Positions 8,879 through 17,097 of a DNA stretch of 64,000 nucleotides are shown here, one piece after another (the stretch's first letter is position 1; every line of letters begins with the position of its first letter). Source of the DNA: Streptomyces cellulosae (GTDB lineage: Bacteria > Actinomycetota > Actinomycetes > Streptomycetales > Streptomycetaceae); assembly GCF_000721105.1 (NCBI RefSeq), contig NZ_JOEV01000005.1:124001-188000 (forward strand). The letters are read 5' to 3'. Both the position numbers and the translations under genes were made by a program. The notes below the pieces were generated by a model. It did no database searches. It was not told the DNA's origin and saw nothing but the letters and a program-made list of their open reading frames with translations.

Positions 8879-11551
8879 TCAGGGCCTGATCGTCAGCCAG
8901 TCGAGGGCGGCGACCTTGCCCGCGCCCTTGGCCACGAGGTAGAGGTCGTGCGTGCCGGTGACCTCGCGCTTGAGGGTCACGGACTGCTCCCGCCAGTCGC
9001 CGGTACCCGTGGCGGGCACCGACGCGGCCGGCAGGCCGTCCGGCGCGTCCAGGCGCAGTTGGAGCGAGCAGCCCTTTGCGCAGGTGGAGTTGAGCCGTAC
9101 GGTGAGGTGCTTTCCGTTGACGTTGACCTTGCGGAAGGCCACCCAGTCGCCGGAGCCGAGGACTCCGGTGGCCGCCGTGCCGCGTCCCACGCCTCGTACG
9201 GTCGTGGCCTTTTCGGCCTGCAGCGTCGAGGCGGCGTCGGGCCCGTCACCGTACAGCCGGATGTCGTTGACGACCCACGGCGTGGGACCGCTCGCGGTGA
9301 GCGTGATCCGTACGTAGCGGGCGGTGGTCCGGTGGGGGAAGACCGCGTCCTGGGTGAAGGAGCGGCCGGAGACCCGGGCGAGCGGCGTGCCCCAGTGCGT
9401 GCCGTCACCGCTGACGGAGACGGTGAAGCCGTACGGCTGCTGACCGCCGGTGTCGCGGCCCGCGTCGAGGGAGAGCCGGTTGAACGTCTTGCTCTCGCCG
9501 AGGTCGACGGTCAGGGACTGGCCGGCGGCCTGCGGAGCGGAGCCCGTCCAGCGGGTGTTGATGTCGCCGTCGACGGTGACGGCCGCGTCGGTGCCGTCGC
9601 TCGCGGTGGCGCTCCAGTTGCCGTGCCGCACCCGCTGCTGGCAGCCGGGCAGGTCGCAGCCGGTCGACCAGATGGGTGCGCCGTACTCGTAGGCGCCCTG
9701 GTCAGGAGCCGTGCCCAAGGTGTCGGTGGTGATGCCGTCGACCACCTCGCCCGCGTCGATGGCCGGCGATCCGGGGGTCAGCCACAACTCGCCGTTGACG
9801 GCGTTCGTGTAGCCGGGGGTGGCGCTGATCAGGTTGGAGCGGACGATCGGCAGCGGGTTGCCGGTCTGCGTCGCGGTGACCGGCTTGGGTCCGATGATGT
9901 TGCTGAAGTAGGAGCCGGACGCGTCCGTCGCGCCGCCGAGGGCGGACGACGCGGTCCCGATGCCCACGCCGTAGCTGGAGTTGTGGTCCTCGTTGGCGAT
10001 GCTCGGGCCGGTGTGGCCGTTGAAGTAGACGCCCCGGGCGCCGGTGTTCCAGGCCACGTTGTGGTGCAGCCGGAAGTGGCCGGAGTAGTTGTCGACGTAG
10101 TAGCCGTTCTGGCCGCTGGAGTCGTGCGCGGTGTTGTGGTCGATGGAGCTTCCGGTGCCGTTCAGGTAGCAGCACACGTAGAAGGGTGAACCGTCGCGCG
10201 AGGTGCGCATCGCCTCGGAGATGTCGTTGTAGGCGACGCGGTTGTCGTGGTACTCGGTGCCGTTGATCTGGTAGGCGGTGTCGATGGCCGCCCGTCCGGT
10301 GCGCCGGATCGTGTTGTGGGTGACCGTGTGGCCGTTGCCGTTGATCTCGATTCCGGGGGTGTAGCTGCCCATCCAGCCGACGTCGTGGATGTAGTTGTTG
10401 GTGACGGTGTTGCCGTTGCCGCGCACCAGGACGCCGTCACCGGCCGACTGCGCGATCTCGCTGTTCTTCAGCGTGTTGCCGGTGCCGAGGATCTGGATGC
10501 CGGAGTCGAGGATGCGGGAGGCGACGATGTGGCCCTCGGCCGGCTCGATCGCGAGATCGCTGTCCGGCGGCATGGGCAGGGTGGAGTACTCGGAGATGTA
10601 TGTGGCGTGCAGTCGGTCGACCACGACTCCCGTACTGGACTTGCCCGTGCGCAGCGAGGTTCCCCACAGGTCCAGGCCGCGCACGGTGACGTACGAGCTG
10701 TCACTCAGGTCGACGCCCCACAGCCGGTGCTTGGCGGTCACCGTGTGTCCAACCATGCCGCCCTTCGGGGGGACCATGTAGAGCCGGTGCGCCGTCTCGT
10801 CGTAGTACCACTCCCCCGGCTGGTCGAGGGCGGCCTTCGATCCGACGAGGTAGTAGTTGCGGTAGGGCTGGTTGCCCATGCACAACGGGGTGCAACGGTA
10901 GTTGCCGCCCTTGAAGTCCAGCTTGCCGGGTGCCGAGGCCGTGGCCGTGCCGGTCTGCTGGGCCCACGGGTTGGACCCCGCCCACAGGTGCACCGTGGCG
11001 CCCGTCCAGTCGGCGTCGGGCAGATCCGTGTCGTCGATGTGCTGGTCCGTGGAGGTGGTGTCGGCCTCGGCCCAGGTGATGTTGAGCGGATCGGCGCCGG
11101 AGTTGGGCCAACGGCCCTCCGCCGCACGGGTGTCGTCCAGGAACACCGCGTTGAAGTCGGGATCGGGCGGCAGGTCGGTGTCGGCGGCGATCAGGCCGCC
11201 GCCCGCGTTCTTCCAGCCGGTCACCTTCTCGGTACCGTCGACGGTCACCGGGCCGTCGCCGTACGCGGCGATCGTGATCGGGGCGCCCTCGGTGCCGGAC
11301 GGAGGGGTGAGTTGTTCGCGGTAGGTGCCCTGGTGGATCAGGCAGGTGTCGCCGGGGCGGACCCGTGCGAGGCAGGCGCCGATGGTGCGCAGGGGGGCAA
11401 CCTGCGTGCCCTTCGCGTGGTCGCTGCCCCGGGGGGCGACGTGGTACGTGTGGCCGGACTGTGCCGCGTGCGCCTGGACCGGGGAGGTCAGCAGCGCGGC
11501 CACGGCGGCCAGTACGGACAGGTGTTTGAGTCTGATGTCCCGTCGTCTCAT
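8879..11551 (-). CDS. Secreted beta-helix protein with discoidin and CBM domains
   Basis: This 890-aa protein has a Sec signal peptide (about 1-28, ending VQAHA-AQ). A right-handed parallel beta-helix follows (about 40-600), seen as repeats such as GNTLKNSEIAQSAGDGVLV, GNGNTVTNNYIHDVGW and GNGHTVTHNTIRRTG. Next come an F5/8-type-C (discoidin) domain (about 640-775) with DGDINTRWTG, and a C-terminal CBM6-like module (about 775-890) starting LQAEKATTVRG. Such architecture is typical of secreted polysaccharide lyases and related carbohydrate-active enzymes, but I cannot name the glycan or the catalytic residues. Its start overlaps the DUF2264 stop by ATGA (11548-11551), so the two are translationally coupled and probably act on the same polymer. 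The strong hairpin at 8823-8870 ends the operon. Confidence 0.85.
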   Translation of the reverse strand: MRRRDIRLKHLSVLAAVAALLTSPVQAHAAQSGHTYHVAPRGSDHAKGTQVAPLRTIGACLARVRPGDTCLIHQGTYREQLTPPSGTEGAPITIAAYGDGPVTVDGTEKVTGWKNAGGGLIAADTDLPPDPDFNAVFLDDTRAAEGRWPNSGADPLNITWAEADTTSTDQHIDDTDLPDADWTGATVHLWAGSNPWAQQTGTATASAPGKLDFKGGNYRCTPLCMGNQPYRNYYLVGSKAALDQPGEWYYDETAHRLYMVPPKGGMVGHTVTAKHRLWGVDLSDSSYVTVRGLDLWGTSLRTGKSSTGVVVDRLHATYISEYSTLPMPPDSDLAIEPAEGHIVASRILDSGIQILGTGNTLKNSEIAQSAGDGVLVRGNGNTVTNNYIHDVGWMGSYTPGIEINGNGHTVTHNTIRRTGRAAIDTAYQINGTEYHDNRVAYNDISEAMRTSRDGSPFYVCCYLNGTGSSIDHNTAHDSSGQNGYYVDNYSGHFRLHHNVAWNTGARGVYFNGHTGPSIANEDHNSSYGVGIGTASSALGGATDASGSYFSNIIGPKPVTATQTGNPLPIVRSNLISATPGYTNAVNGELWLTPGSPAIDAGEVVDGITTDTLGTAPDQGAYEYGAPIWSTGCDLPGCQQRVRHGNWSATASDGTDAAVTVDGDINTRWTGSAPQAAGQSLTVDLGESKTFNRLSLDAGRDTGGQQPYGFTVSVSGDGTHWGTPLARVSGRSFTQDAVFPHRTTARYVRITLTASGPTPWVVNDIRLYGDGPDAASTLQAEKATTVRGVGRGTAATGVLGSGDWVAFRKVNVNGKHLTVRLNSTCAKGCSLQLRLDAPDGLPAASVPATGTGDWREQSVTLKREVTGTHDLYLVAKGAGKVAALDWLTIRP

Positions 11552-13308
11552 GTCCCGTTTCCAGTCGTCGGATGTGCGGTGGTCGGGGGGTGCGTGGTGG
11601 CCGGGGGGTCGAGCCAGGCCGTCTCGGCTTCGCGCCCACGTGGGGCTCCGAGCACGGCACACCTCAACCAGTGCTCGCCGGGCGGGAGTTGACCGACGAG
11701 CACGGGCAGTGCGGTGCGTCGTGCGAGGACGTTCGTGCCGGGCAGGCAGTCGACGACCTCGCCCTCGCGACGGCCGTCCAGGTCCTGCAGTCCGGTGAGC
11801 CCCCCGGGGGCCGCCACCCGTGCGTGTCCCGGCCCCGTCTCGCGGTCGGTGCCTGCGTCCCGGTCGACGGCGAAGCCGCCCTCGGCGGTGTGCAGGGCGC
11901 GAGCGGTGCGGATGCGGTGGGTGCGCACATGCCAGGGCGCGGCGGCCGACAGCCAGGTGGTGATCTCCACGTCGGGCCACGGGTGCCAGGTGCTGAGGAC
12001 CATGTCGGCGGTGACGTAGGAAGCGGTCGGCTCCTCGCGCACCCGGTAGTGGGCCCCGCCGTCGTCGCTCAGCGCCAGCATCGAGTCGTACGCGCCCTGT
12101 TCGAGGCCGAGTGTGCCGTTCGGCAGGCTGAAGCCGAAGCGAGTCGAGTACGCGAACTTGGCGTACTTCTCGGCTCCATGGCGCACCCACGCGTGGTGTT
12201 GGCGCCCGGCGAGCAGGGTGACGTCGCCGGACTCCCGCATGAGTACCGCACCGGCGTGCGGCTGGGCGCTGACGGCGGGCAGGGCCGGAGCCGGCTCCTC
12301 CTTCGCGGTCCAGAACGCGTGCTGGGCCGGCAGCGCGAGGGGCAGATACGCCTTGAGCGACCAGTAGGGCGAGCCCGGTGCGTTGTACTGCTCGGCCAGG
12401 GCCGGCTGCGGATAGCCGTACCCGATGGACAGCAGCCCGTCGGGCCCGGTCACCGGTCGCCCGCGCCACCAGCGCAGATGCCGCAGCAGATATCCCTTGA
12501 TCTCGCCCCACGGCAGGGCGTCGACGCCTGCGAACGGCAGCGCGCCCCAGAAGGCGGCCTGCGCCCACCGGTAGGTGAGGCTGCGGCCGTACGGGACGGC
12601 GGAACCGTCGTCGGCGAACCAGTGCCGGAAGTCGCCGGCGAACCGGGCAGCCCGTTCCTTGAAGCGGTCGCCGCCGGTGAGCGTGTCGTGGAGCAGCCCG
12701 TAGAAGTGCATGGCCCACGGGACGTAGTAGTCGCGGCGTTCGGTGGGGCCGTCCGCGTACCAGCCGTCTCCGAGCCAGAAGGTCTCCAGGCGGTCGAGGC
12801 GTGCGGTGATCAGCGAGCGGTCGTAGGACACCCCCACCCGGTCGAGGCCGAGGCCCACCAGCACCGGGAAGAAGAGCCAGTTGTTGTCGGTGGTCTGCCG
12901 GGGCAGCGCGCTGAGCAGCCAGCGTGCGAGCCGGTCGCGTTCGGGGCCGCTCAGCGGGTCCCACCACTGCTCGGGGGCGAGGGCGAGCGCGAAGCCGATG
13001 GCGGCCATCTCGACGATGCGCTGGTCGCGATCGACCGGCTCGCCCCAGTACTCGGGGTGCGCGGGATCGCTGCCGTGGGCGAGCCCCTCGACCCACAACT
13101 CGGCGTGCGGCACGGCCTGTCCGCCCGCCGCGAGGGGCGCCAGTCCCCACAGCGGCCGGGCGAACGCCTCCAGTTCGGCGGCCGCGTCGTCGTGGATCGC
13201 GGTGTTCACGCCGAGCCGTACCCGCGCCCGGCCCGCGCTGAAGCGGGACGCGACGGGCTCCAGTAATTCCCTTATGTCGGACGCCAGTTCAGCACGTGCG
13301 TCATCCAT
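11548..13308 (-). CDS. DUF2264-family protein, bldA-dependent candidate
   Basis: The 586-aa protein matches the DUF2264 family, with an N-terminal alpha/alpha-toroid-like region (DNNWLFFPVLVGLGL, WLGDGWYADGPTERRDYYVPWAMHFYG) and a C-terminal beta region. I recall beta-glucuronidase activity being assigned to related proteins, but that link needs checking. There is no signal peptide, so it probably acts on oligosaccharides inside the cell. Codon 15 is TTA (13264-13266), the rare codon read by the bldA tRNA. The ATG at 13308 follows GGAGAAGGGG at a good distance; in-frame ATGs at 13356 and 13380 also follow good ribosome sites within the 24-bp repeat. It overlaps the beta-helix gene by ATGA. 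Confidence 0.82.
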   Translation of the reverse strand: MDDARAELASDIRELLEPVASRFSAGRARVRLGVNTAIHDDAAAELEAFARPLWGLAPLAAGGQAVPHAELWVEGLAHGSDPAHPEYWGEPVDRDQRIVEMAAIGFALALAPEQWWDPLSGPERDRLARWLLSALPRQTTDNNWLFFPVLVGLGLDRVGVSYDRSLITARLDRLETFWLGDGWYADGPTERRDYYVPWAMHFYGLLHDTLTGGDRFKERAARFAGDFRHWFADDGSAVPYGRSLTYRWAQAAFWGALPFAGVDALPWGEIKGYLLRHLRWWRGRPVTGPDGLLSIGYGYPQPALAEQYNAPGSPYWSLKAYLPLALPAQHAFWTAKEEPAPALPAVSAQPHAGAVLMRESGDVTLLAGRQHHAWVRHGAEKYAKFAYSTRFGFSLPNGTLGLEQGAYDSMLALSDDGGAHYRVREEPTASYVTADMVLSTWHPWPDVEITTWLSAAAPWHVRTHRIRTARALHTAEGGFAVDRDAGTDRETGPGHARVAAPGGLTGLQDLDGRREGEVVDCLPGTNVLARRTALPVLVGQLPPGEHWLRCAVLGAPRGREAETAWLDPPATTHPPTTAHPTTGNGT

Positions 13309-13311
13309 CGC

Positions 13312-13431
13312 CCCTTCTCCGCGCGGCTCCGTCAACCCTTCTCCGCCTGTGTCCATCAACCCTTCTCCACCCATGTCCATCAGCCCTTCTGTGTCCATGT
13401 CCGTCAGCCCTTCGCCGCCCCGGCCAGCAAC
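13312..13431 (-). repeat. 24-bp tandem repeat carrying ribosome sites and starts
   Basis: Five units of exactly 24 bases begin (plus strand) at 13312, 13336, 13360, 13384 and 13408, each with CCCTTC at the left edge; the last is diverged. On the minus strand the better-preserved units read as GGAGAAGGG followed by TTG/CTG/GCG and then ATG or ACG. Several copies therefore place a Shine-Dalgarno sequence ahead of an in-frame ATG for the DUF2264 gene and would encode 8-residue units such as GLMDTGGE. The stop codon of the truncated lipoprotein gene (13404-13406) falls inside the array. Confidence 0.85.
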
Positions 13432-13973
13432 CGGTATCGCCTCATCAGCGCCGCGTCGTACCAGAAGACGGTGGGCGCGATGTCGTTGCGCAGGCAGTAC
13501 GTCTTGCCGCCGAAGGTGCAGGTGTCGAGGGAGCCGGGGGTGAGGCCGTCGCGGACGGAGGTCGCGACGAGGTCGTCGAGCGGGGCCGCGCAGCCGGACT
13601 TCTCGCCCGCGAGGGTCGCCGGGTCGGCCAGGAAGGCGACGTCGGGCCAGCCGCTCTTGGTGCGGTTGGCGATGGAGATCTTGGTGGGCACGTAGTCCGC
13701 GTCGGGCGGGATGGTGACGATGCGCATCTTCGGGTCGGGGTGGGCCTTCTTGCGCTGCTGGGCCGCCGGCATCCGGGTGTTGTCCACCCCGACCGGCAAC
13801 TCGCCCTTCCCGTCGCCCGAACCGCCACCCGCGCCGCCACCGGTGGCTCCGCAGCCGGAGAGCACCGGGGCCGCGGCGGCGGAGGCCAGGGACGCGGCGG
13901 GCCATCTCTTCCTGCGGGCCCGACGGCCCGTGCCGGTTGTGCGGTTCCTGCGCGTCTTCGTGGGGGTCGTCAT
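13404..13973 (-). pseudogene. Truncated sugar ABC-transporter lipoprotein
   Basis: The product is only 189 aa. It has an Arg-rich N-terminus, a hydrophobic stretch and a lipobox VLSGC (Cys about 43), then family-1 solute-binding segments: SGWPDVAFLADPATLAG, the LDDLVATSV hinge-like region, and FGGKTYCLRNDIAPTVFWYDAALMRRY, which corresponds to the substrate-facing loop around the middle of the usual 420-450 aa protein. The entire second lobe is absent. The usual membrane-permease genes are also absent, and the DUF2264 gene follows directly after the repeat array. The first half reads cleanly with no internal stop. I call it a pseudogene from a deletion; a working half-protein is unlikely. Confidence 0.75.
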
Positions 13974-14017
13974 CGGCACCACCTTTTGGCCGAGGAGGCT
14001 TACTCGGGAGGCGAGGA

Positions 14018-14035
14018 TTGCGATAGTTTTCGCAA
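14018..14035. promoter_or_regulatory. LacI-type operator TTGCGA-N6-TCGCAA
   Basis: The 18-base sequence TTGCGATAGTTTTCGCAA is a perfect 6+6 inverted repeat. It lies in the 98-base gap between the divergent lipoprotein remnant and the LacI-family gene, the expected place for an operator controlling both. Confidence 0.8.
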
Positions 14036-14071
14036 AGCTCGATCGCCACGGCAACGTAGGAGATTCATCCG

Positions 14072-15121
14072 ATGACGTCAACGGTTCGGACAGGATCCAG
14101 CGAGGGAAGACGGCGCACACTGGCCGAAATCGCCGAGCAGGCAGGCGTATCGGTGTCCACCGTCTCCAAGGTGCTCCACGACAGATCGGATGTATCGGCG
14201 GCGACGCGGGCCAAGGTGCAGCGGCTGCTGGAACAGCACGGCTATCTGGCGAAACACCATCCGACGGCCACCGCGGCCCCGCCCGGCGGACTGATCGACT
14301 TCGTCATCAACGAACTGGACAGCCCCTGGGCGGTCGAGCTGATCCGGGGCGCGGAGGACGTGCTGCACGACGCGGGCATGGGGCTGGTGGTCTCCTCCAC
14401 CCACGGCCGGACCAAGCGCGCCCGTCAGTGGCTGGACTCGCTGGCCACCCGATCCACGCGTGGGGCGATTCTCGTGGTGCCCGAACTGACGCCTGAGCAG
14501 CACGAGGAGCTGAGCCGGCTCGGCATCCCCTACGCGCTGGTGGCGCCGATCGACGAGCCCGCGCCGGGCACGCCGTGGGTGGGCGCGACCAACTGGCCCG
14601 GCGGACTGGCCGCGACCCGCCACCTCATCGAGCTGGGTCACCGGCGCATCGCCATCATCAGCGGCCCGGAGCGCCGGCTCACCTCTCGCGCACGGGTGGA
14701 CGGCTACCGCTCGGCACTGGCGGAGGCAGATCTGCCCTTCGACCCCGAGCTCGTGCGCTACGGCGACTTCACCCACGGTCTCGCGCACCGACACGCCCTG
14801 GAACTCCTGGCGTTGCCCGACCGCCCGACGGCCGTCTTCGCGGGCAGCGACCACCAGGCGCTGGGCACCTACCGGGCCGCCGCCGAGCTGGGCCTGCGCA
14901 TCCCGGCCGACGTCAGCGTGGTCGGCTTCGACGACCTGCCCTTCGCGGACTGGGTCACGCCACGTCTGACGACGGTCCGCACCCCCCTGGCCGACATGAC
15001 CGCGCTCGCGGCCCGGATGGTGCTGCGGCTGCTGTCCGGGGAGCAGCCGGAGACGACCCGGGTGGAGGTGGCGACGGAGCTGGTGGTGAGGGAGAGCAGC
15101 GGGCCTCGTCCCAAGCCCTGA
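14072..15121 (+). CDS. LacI-family transcriptional regulator
   Basis: A 349-aa repressor with an N-terminal helix-turn-helix (TLAEIAEQAGVSVSTVSKVLHD, about 16-37), a hinge, and a periplasmic-binding-protein-like sensor domain with GLIDFVINELDSPWAVELIRG, HLIELGHRRIAIISG and a typical DVSVVGFDDLPFADWVTPRLTTVR C-terminal part. AGGAG precedes the start. It is divergent from the truncated lipoprotein and the DUF2264/beta-helix operon and probably represses them through the palindrome at 14018-14035 until an oligosaccharide binds. The ligand cannot be read from the sequence. Confidence 0.9.
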   Translation: MTSTVRTGSSEGRRRTLAEIAEQAGVSVSTVSKVLHDRSDVSAATRAKVQRLLEQHGYLAKHHPTATAAPPGGLIDFVINELDSPWAVELIRGAEDVLHDAGMGLVVSSTHGRTKRARQWLDSLATRSTRGAILVVPELTPEQHEELSRLGIPYALVAPIDEPAPGTPWVGATNWPGGLAATRHLIELGHRRIAIISGPERRLTSRARVDGYRSALAEADLPFDPELVRYGDFTHGLAHRHALELLALPDRPTAVFAGSDHQALGTYRAAAELGLRIPADVSVVGFDDLPFADWVTPRLTTVRTPLADMTALAARMVLRLLSGEQPETTRVEVATELVVRESSGPRPKP

Positions 15122-15178
15122 GCTCCCTCTGACGCGGTACCGGCCGTCGCGACCGACGTTGTCGCTACTGTGGCCCGG

Positions 15179-15721
15179 ATGACGACAGCCTCATCCTCCA
15201 CGCAGCTGGTGGTCCTGCGCGGCAACAGTGCGTCCGGCAAGAGTTCGGTGGCGGCCGGGCTGCGCGAGCGCTACGGTCGCGGCATCGCGCTGGTCAGCCA
15301 GGACACGCTCCGCCGCGACGTGCTGCGCGAGCGCGACGTCCCCGGCGGCGCGAACGTCGGACTGATCGACCTGACCGTCCGTCACGCCCTTGAGCACGGC
15401 TTTCACACCGTCCTTGAGGGCCTCATGTACGTCGCGCACTACGGAGACATGCTTGCCGGCCTGCTCGCCGACTACCCGGGCCGCAGCCACTGCTTCTACC
15501 TGGACGTGCCCTTCGAGGAAACCCTCGCCCGGCACGCCACCAAACCGATCGCCGACGAGGTCACGGCGGCCGAACTCCGGTCGTGGTACAGGCCGCTGGA
15601 CCTACTGCCCGGCGGGATCGAAACGGTGATCCCCGCGAGCAACTCGCTGGCCGAGACGATCGACCACGTGATGAACGCGTGCGGATGGAAGACGCGGGCC
15701 GCGGAACACGGCGATCGCTGA
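15179..15721 (+). CDS. P-loop kinase-like protein (AAA/zeta-type fold)
   Basis: A 180-aa nucleotide-binding protein with a clear Walker A motif (LRGNSASGKSS, about 12-22), then QDTLRRDVLRERD, a loop often used for phosphate-acceptor binding, and FYLDVPFEETLARHATKP near residue 110. Proteins like this are small-molecule kinases of unknown substrate; chloramphenicol phosphotransferase and zeta-type kinases have a related fold. No ribosome site precedes either the ATG at 15179 or the in-frame GTG at 15170, so the mRNA may be leaderless. It follows the LacI gene by 57 bases but is probably independent of it. Confidence 0.65.
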   Translation: MTTASSSTQLVVLRGNSASGKSSVAAGLRERYGRGIALVSQDTLRRDVLRERDVPGGANVGLIDLTVRHALEHGFHTVLEGLMYVAHYGDMLAGLLADYPGRSHCFYLDVPFEETLARHATKPIADEVTAAELRSWYRPLDLLPGGIETVIPASNSLAETIDHVMNACGWKTRAAEHGDR

Positions 15722-15743
15722 TCAACGGCTGTCGCCGCCCGCC

Positions 15744-15816
15744 GGCGCCTCCCGGCCCCGCGCCGGCCCCGCCCATCCGACACGAGGGAAGCGCGGGGCC
15801 GTTCGGGAGGCGCGCC
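15744..15816. terminator. Bidirectional terminator between convergent genes
   Basis: GGCGCCTCCCG-GCCCCGCG (15744-15762) pairs with CGCGGGGC-CGGGAGGCGC (15792-15816) around a 29-base loop with a small bulge. It fills the gap between the kinase-like gene and the convergent aldo/keto reductase gene. Confidence 0.65.
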
Positions 15817-15819
15817 GGC

Positions 15820-16821
15820 TCAGGGACGCTGCGCCGGTACGCTCTGGTGCACGAGATGCGGATCCGTCACCGCCACCGGCAGCACGATCTCGTCGATGCG
15901 CGCCATCAGTTCCTCCTCCAGCGTCACACCGGCCGCCTTCGCGTTCTCCGCGACCTGCTCGGGCCGGGACGCGCCGACGATCGCGGCGGACACGTTGCTG
16001 TTCTGCAGCACCCACGCCACCGCGAGCTGAGCCAGGGTCAGACCGGCCTCGTCGGCCAGCGGCTTCAGCCGCTGTACCGCCTCGAGCACCTCGTCGCGCA
16101 TGAAGCGGCTGATCATCGCCGAGCCGCGGTCGTCCGTCGCCCGCGACCCGGCCGGCGGCTGCTGTCCCGGCAGGTACTTGCCGGTCAGCACACCCTGGGC
16201 GATCGGCGACCACACGATCTGCCCGATACCCAGCTCCTCGCTGGTGGGTACGACCTCACCCTCGATCACCCGCCACAGCATCGAGTACTGGGGCTGGCTC
16301 GACACCAGCGGGATCCGCAGCTCCCGCGCCAGCGCGTGCGCCCGCCGTATCTGATCGGCCGACCACTCGGAGACGCCGATGTACAGGGCCTTGCCGGAGT
16401 GGACCACGTCGGCGAACGCCTCCATGGTCTCCTCCAGCGGCGTGAACCGGTCGAACCGGTGCGCCTGGTAGAGGTCGACGTACGAGGTCTCGAGCCTGCG
16501 CAGGGAGTTGTCGATCGACTCCATGATGTGCTTGCGCGACAGCCCGCGGTCGTTCTTGCCGGGGCCGGTGGGCCAGTAGACCTTGGTGAAGATCTCGATC
16601 CCCTCGCGACGCTCGCCCTTCAGCGCCCGCCCGAGGACCGACTCGGCGCGTGTCTCGGCGTAGACGTCAGCGGTGTCGAACGTCGTGATGCCCGCGTCGA
16701 GTGCGGCTCGCACACAGGCGAGGGCGGCCTCCTCCTCGACCTGCGAGCCGTGGGTCAGCCAGTTGCCGTACGCGATCTCACTGATGATCATGCCGCTGTT
16801 GCCGAGATGCCGGTATTCCAT
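15820..16821 (-). CDS. Aldo/keto reductase (potassium-channel beta-subunit type)
   Basis: A 333-aa NADPH-dependent reductase. The catalytic tetrad is visible: Asp and Tyr in FDTADVYAETRAE (about 50-62), Lys in EIFTKVYWP, and His in VDLYQAHRFDRF. The C-terminal GASRPEQVAENAKA matches the cofactor-binding part of the AKR family. The sequence most resembles the YghZ/Kv-beta group, which reduces aldehydes including methylglyoxal, but the substrate here is unknown. The start at 16821 (MEYRHLGNSG) is the normal family start. It stands alone, divergent from the ABC exporter, with a long hairpin in its upstream region. Confidence 0.85.
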   Translation of the reverse strand: MEYRHLGNSGMIISEIAYGNWLTHGSQVEEEAALACVRAALDAGITTFDTADVYAETRAESVLGRALKGERREGIEIFTKVYWPTGPGKNDRGLSRKHIMESIDNSLRRLETSYVDLYQAHRFDRFTPLEETMEAFADVVHSGKALYIGVSEWSADQIRRAHALARELRIPLVSSQPQYSMLWRVIEGEVVPTSEELGIGQIVWSPIAQGVLTGKYLPGQQPPAGSRATDDRGSAMISRFMRDEVLEAVQRLKPLADEAGLTLAQLAVAWVLQNSNVSAAIVGASRPEQVAENAKAAGVTLEEELMARIDEIVLPVAVTDPHLVHQSVPAQRP

Positions 16822-16852
16822 CGTTGAACCCCTCGTTGCGTAGGTGTGCTCA

Positions 16853-16900
16853 TGATCCCTCGTGGGCCGGTCGCCGATGCGACCGGCCCAAGAGGGATCA
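16853..16900. other. 48-bp near-perfect inverted repeat
   Basis: TGATCCCTC-GT-GGGCCGGTCGC (16853 onward) pairs with GCGACCGGCCC-AA-GAGGGATCA (to 16900) around a 4-base loop, with one 2-base mismatch. The stem is about 20 bp with TGATCCCTC/GAGGGATCA at its base. It lies in a divergent promoter region, 32 bases upstream of the aldo/keto reductase start, where a terminator is not expected. It could be an operator, a 5'-leader structure or a small mobile-repeat relic. Confidence 0.7.
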
Positions 16901-16946
16901 TCCACCGAGGGCAGGCCGGAAGCGAGAGCCGGCTTGCGCCTCGGAC

Positions 16947-16993
16947 GTTCGACGAGTCCCCCGATCTCGGCGGTGCTCCCCGAGTCGTCGAAC
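16947..16993. promoter_or_regulatory. Inverted repeat GTTCGACGA/TCGTCGAAC
   Basis: Nine bases (16947-16955) are repeated in inverted form at 16985-16993, with 29 bases between. It is upstream of the ABC exporter genes and may be a regulator site. The wide spacing makes this uncertain. Confidence 0.35.
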
Positions 16994-17097
16994 AGCGGCC
17001 CCGGCAGCAGCCGCCGGCCCGCACGACGTCCCGGGTTCCAGAACCCTGAAACCGCCGTGAAACCACGCTGAATGCGCCCTGCCGCAATCTCTGCGGC

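Noticed and set aside
8879..13150. One continuous minus-strand open frame of 1423 codons
   Set aside because: Its second half is the beta-helix gene, but its first half is only a shadow of the DUF2264 gene in another frame (Arg/Pro/His-rich, no domains). The real genes overlap by ATGA at 11548-11551.
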